Below are positions 1 to 64,000 of a DNA stretch of 64,000 bases, piece by piece. The stretch is from Valencia hispanica (lineage: Eukaryota; Chordata; Actinopteri; Cyprinodontiformes; Valenciidae): positions 34,087,296 to 34,151,295 of the forward strand of contig OY747703.1 in assembly GCA_963556495.2 (NCBI GenBank), given 5' to 3'. The number at the start of each line of letters is the position of its first letter. Position 1 is the first letter of the stretch. The notes beneath the pieces were generated by a model that was not told the origin of the DNA, made no database searches, and saw nothing but the letters and a program-made list of their open reading frames with translations. The translations under genes were made by a program, and so were the position numbers.

Positions 1-959
1 GACATTTTTTGCCTTTTGTTTAGGTGGGGATAGGTCCATTTGAGTACTAATGGACAGTCAGTATCTCATTTGCAGGAAACAACACTGTGAGATTTCAGTT
101 TGGTGAACTTGCGAGAAATTCTTATTGGACTGAAACAGCTACTCAGAACTGAAATAAGTTCAAATAAAAATGTATTATTTGCTATTTACATTAACTACTA
201 TTTAAATTTTCTTTTACAGTGGTTCCATTGTTACCACCTTTGCATACCTGTTTTTTTATATTGAAGACTCCATATACCAGAGTGCAATACTATCTTTCAA
301 AATATCACACAAAGGGATGAAGAATATAGGTCTGCAAAACACCATTAACCTAAACCACAAAAAACTATTTTAGGAGCACTCCATAAACTTAAAAAATGAA
401 CTGTCCCTTTAACCTGCCTGTTTTAAATTTATCAAGGACCCAAACAGCCACTAATCAATAAATATAAAATTTGCTAAATACTTTTATATGTGATAGTTTT
501 AGGGAAGCTGTAATAAATATATTAAAGACATATGAATGCAAATATATTTATCATTTAAATGTCAATAATTTATATAAAAAAACATGATTAAATGTAGAAA
601 TAATTAACACTTCAATTAATAGTATGTGAAAATCGAATTCTAGTTTTAATTCTTAAATATTTGTTGTGCTACAGTCCATCTTTACATCTGATGGTTAAAC
701 AACCAAGCTGCAGATCAATCCCTGTTTGTACATACACATTAGCTCTGGCGAATTTCCTTTAATGGGTTAGGCCCTAACAGATCAGAGTCAGTCAATTCAT
801 GATGTGCTGCAAAACACAACTTTTAAACAAGTAAATGAATAATAAAATATTTCTATTACTGTTTTTAACATATAATAAATTCAATTTTTAATTAATTATT
901 TCAACATTCAATTATGTATTGAAAAAATTATTGACTATATATTTAAAGATATTATTAAT
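1..959. other. AT-rich 3' flank, nothing recognised
   Basis: No exon, ORF of note or familiar repeat was seen. Long A/T stretches only. Confidence 0.5.
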
Positions 960-1086
960 TATCCTGTGCGATGGACTGGCGACCTGTCCAGGGGGTACTC
1001 TGCCTCTCACCTGCTGGAGATCGGCACCAGCTCCCCCCGCAACCCTGCAAAGGATAGACGGTATAGATAATCAATGAACGGATGGA
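960..1086 (+). repeat. 5'-truncated SINE tail
   Basis: Starts GCGATGGACTGGCGACCTGT and ends in a GGATGG run. This is the 3' part of a tRNA-derived SINE family abundant in teleosts. An inverted copy is at 5863-5998. Only the tail survives. Confidence 0.7.
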
Positions 1087-1793
1087 TTAAATATCCTTAA
1101 ATACATATATTTATTTATTCAGTGTATTAATTATACTAGAATTACTGTTAATCATATTTATATAATTTATCACATATATAAATATTTATTTGACAACTCA
1201 GTAATGCATTAAAATATGACAAAGTATTAGGACCATTGTAGACAAAAGAAAAATGATATGGTAAACGGCCACGGAAAAGAACATTTATACCAGAAAACTC
1301 AGAAATTCAGAGATTAATTTAACATTTTTGCAAGAAAAAAACATGCTTTTTGTCTCTTGTCAAAAGCTGTCATTTTGCAAGAAGAAAATTACGCTTCTCC
1401 ATGATTAAAGACCTAAATTTACAATATTTAGACAAAGATATTTTCTGACATTATCAAGTCAAAGAATGGATGTAAAAGAACACCCCCCCCCCCCCCCCCC
1501 AAAAAAACCTTGCAAATAAAATAATAGTAAAAAAAGAAGACAGGAAAAGAACCTGGATTTCCCCCTTAGACTTCGAAAAATATCCAAATGAACATCTCCT
1601 GAAATTACTATCTCAATCTAGGAGGACTTCTGGCAGGTTTTGTTGCAAATGTCTGACTTCATAATCTCAGGAAATCTCAGAGATTTTTCTGAAAAACATA
1701 AATGTTTTTTTTCCTACAAATTTCTGACTTTAAATTTTCAGAGATTATTTTAGTTTTAATAGCACAAATTTATGCCATTAATTATGGAAATTT
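1087..1793. other. AT-rich flank with a C18 tract
   Basis: Nothing was recognised except an 18-base run of C at 1483-1500 followed directly by seven A. Confidence 0.5.
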
Positions 1794-2572
1794 TTTATTT
1801 ATTTCTTGCAAATGTACAATATTTCAAACTCAGAGAAATATTTTTTTCTTGTAAATACATGAAAATAATCTAAAAATTTCAGAGTTGTTTGGCAGAAATA
1901 TACTGTATCTTTGTGTTGAATTTTAGAACTGTGACCTCCAATATTAATCCAGGAATTACATCCATTTAGAAAAATTATATTGTAAAATCTAATTATGGCA
2001 ATTATGACATGTCCTAAAAATACAAAAGCACCAAGGTTAATATTGTTCTTGATTAAAAACAGAAACTAACTGCATTTCTGGTTGTATGTTTCACCAGCAA
2101 GTGAATTAAAATATATACCAGTAGATTGTGTTTACAATATTTGGACAAAACAAAGATGCAAAGCAAAGAAACACCTTTCTCTAGAAAAAAAAACAATGAA
2201 TTGATGCATCTACCTGGTGAGGCTGAAGAATGTCAGAGCTATATGAAATGTAGTACATTTCCATAATACATCAGTACATGCACATTTCAGAGAACTGAAA
2301 TTGTGGGTTGAGAGAACCGGAAAGTGCTGCCAAAATATTCCCATGAGATTCGACTAAATTCTTCTTGTTCATGGATAGATGAATAGGAGAAAACCTCCTG
2401 TAACACTAAACGGCATATGCATAATTTTTTGATACCAATCACAGTAGGGCTGTGGGGATGACAAGAAAAAGTAAGGATCAGAGCAGAATAAGGATGTGTT
2501 GCAACAGAGTCTATTCTCTTTAGGAAGATTTTCCTTCTCGTCCTTGTTGTCTACCCTTCACTTTTCTTTCAG
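1794..2572 (-). other. npnt: possible npnt 3' UTR with candidate poly(A) signals
   Basis: The first AATAAA hexamers met downstream of the stop on the minus strand are an overlapping pair at 1794-1803, about 770 bases away. No closer canonical signal was seen. The sequence is AT-rich and non-coding. The real 3' end could lie further on. Confidence 0.35.
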
Positions 2573-63676
<61,104 letters not shown>

Positions 63677-64000
63677 CTGTTTAGAGAGGATTCAGAGAAG
63701 ACGAGAAAGATCAGTGCAGTCCCGACAGATAATTTGTTCCAGATAAGGTTGGAAAAGCACATAGTCCCTCTGCTTTTCAACTTCCACAACCCGTCCAACT
63801 TTTAATGATCTGTTTACACCACATTGCATCTATAATAAAGCAGCACCATGCCTTATTCATAGAGGAAATGTGCTTGATTGGTTTCTTTTTGTGTGATGAT
63901 GATGTTATAATTTTACCGATTGGAATGGGGAAATCATTTTCATTCTAATTAAAAGTACATGCTAGATTTTCTAGCTGTACATGATCTTGAAAAAATAAAT
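63677..64000 (-). other. npnt: start of npnt intron upstream of first exon seen
   Basis: 324 bases to the window edge, no exon or repeat recognised. Confidence 0.6.

Overview
This is vertebrate, very probably teleost fish, genomic DNA. It is AT-rich and intron-dominated, and it is crowded with repeat classes typical of fish: Tc1/mariner, Tol2-like hAT, PIF/Harbinger-like and TTAA-flanked MITEs, tRNA-derived SINEs, RTE/Rex3- and CR1/Rex1-like LINE tails, and long CA/TG, TA and GATA arrays. I cannot name the species.

The only host gene I can support is nephronectin (npnt), on the minus strand. Ten coding exons run from 63676 down to the stop codon at 2573-2575. They join without a frame break into 516 residues (the first is a split codon). 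The signal peptide and N-terminal exon(s) lie beyond base 64000. Protein order: a short EGF module (63584-63676), an EGF of the Ca-binding type (38392-38511), an EGF-like module (34841-34960), two Ca-binding EGFs (25231-25365, 22980-23102), a Pro/Thr/Lys-rich linker ending in the integrin-binding RGD (20924-21322), a short acidic exon (7328-7417), and a MAM domain split over three exons (6625-6723, 3928-4187, 2573-2683). All internal introns are phase 1 except the last, which is phase 0. The protein is a secreted basement-membrane ligand of integrin alpha8beta1.

The introns (0.6 to 25 kb) and the 3' flank are a nested graveyard of mobile elements. Several have exact target-site duplications (TSDs) that define their ends: hAT elements at 17265-19070 and 27748-30779 (8-bp TSDs); a 3.4-kb element with ~66-bp inverted ends and an 8-bp TSD at 51533-54971; a Harbinger-like MITE at 42852-43575 (TTA); and TTAA-bounded elements at 11173-11675 and 60801-61467. 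A nearly complete but frameshifted Tc1 element lies at 38899-40490. At least ten older Tc1/mariner relics are scattered through the introns.

The most unusual item is the 51533-54971 element. It carries what looks like an intact spliced gene of unknown function on the plus strand: a Cys-rich exon ending at 52997 joins in phase to an acidic exon at 53902-54119, followed at once by AATAAA and a GT-rich tract. Second is the fold-back element at 60801-61467, with arms of about 200 bp around a small intact 44-codon ORF. Nothing in the window looks prokaryotic; no CRISPR array, operon, rRNA or functional tRNA was seen.
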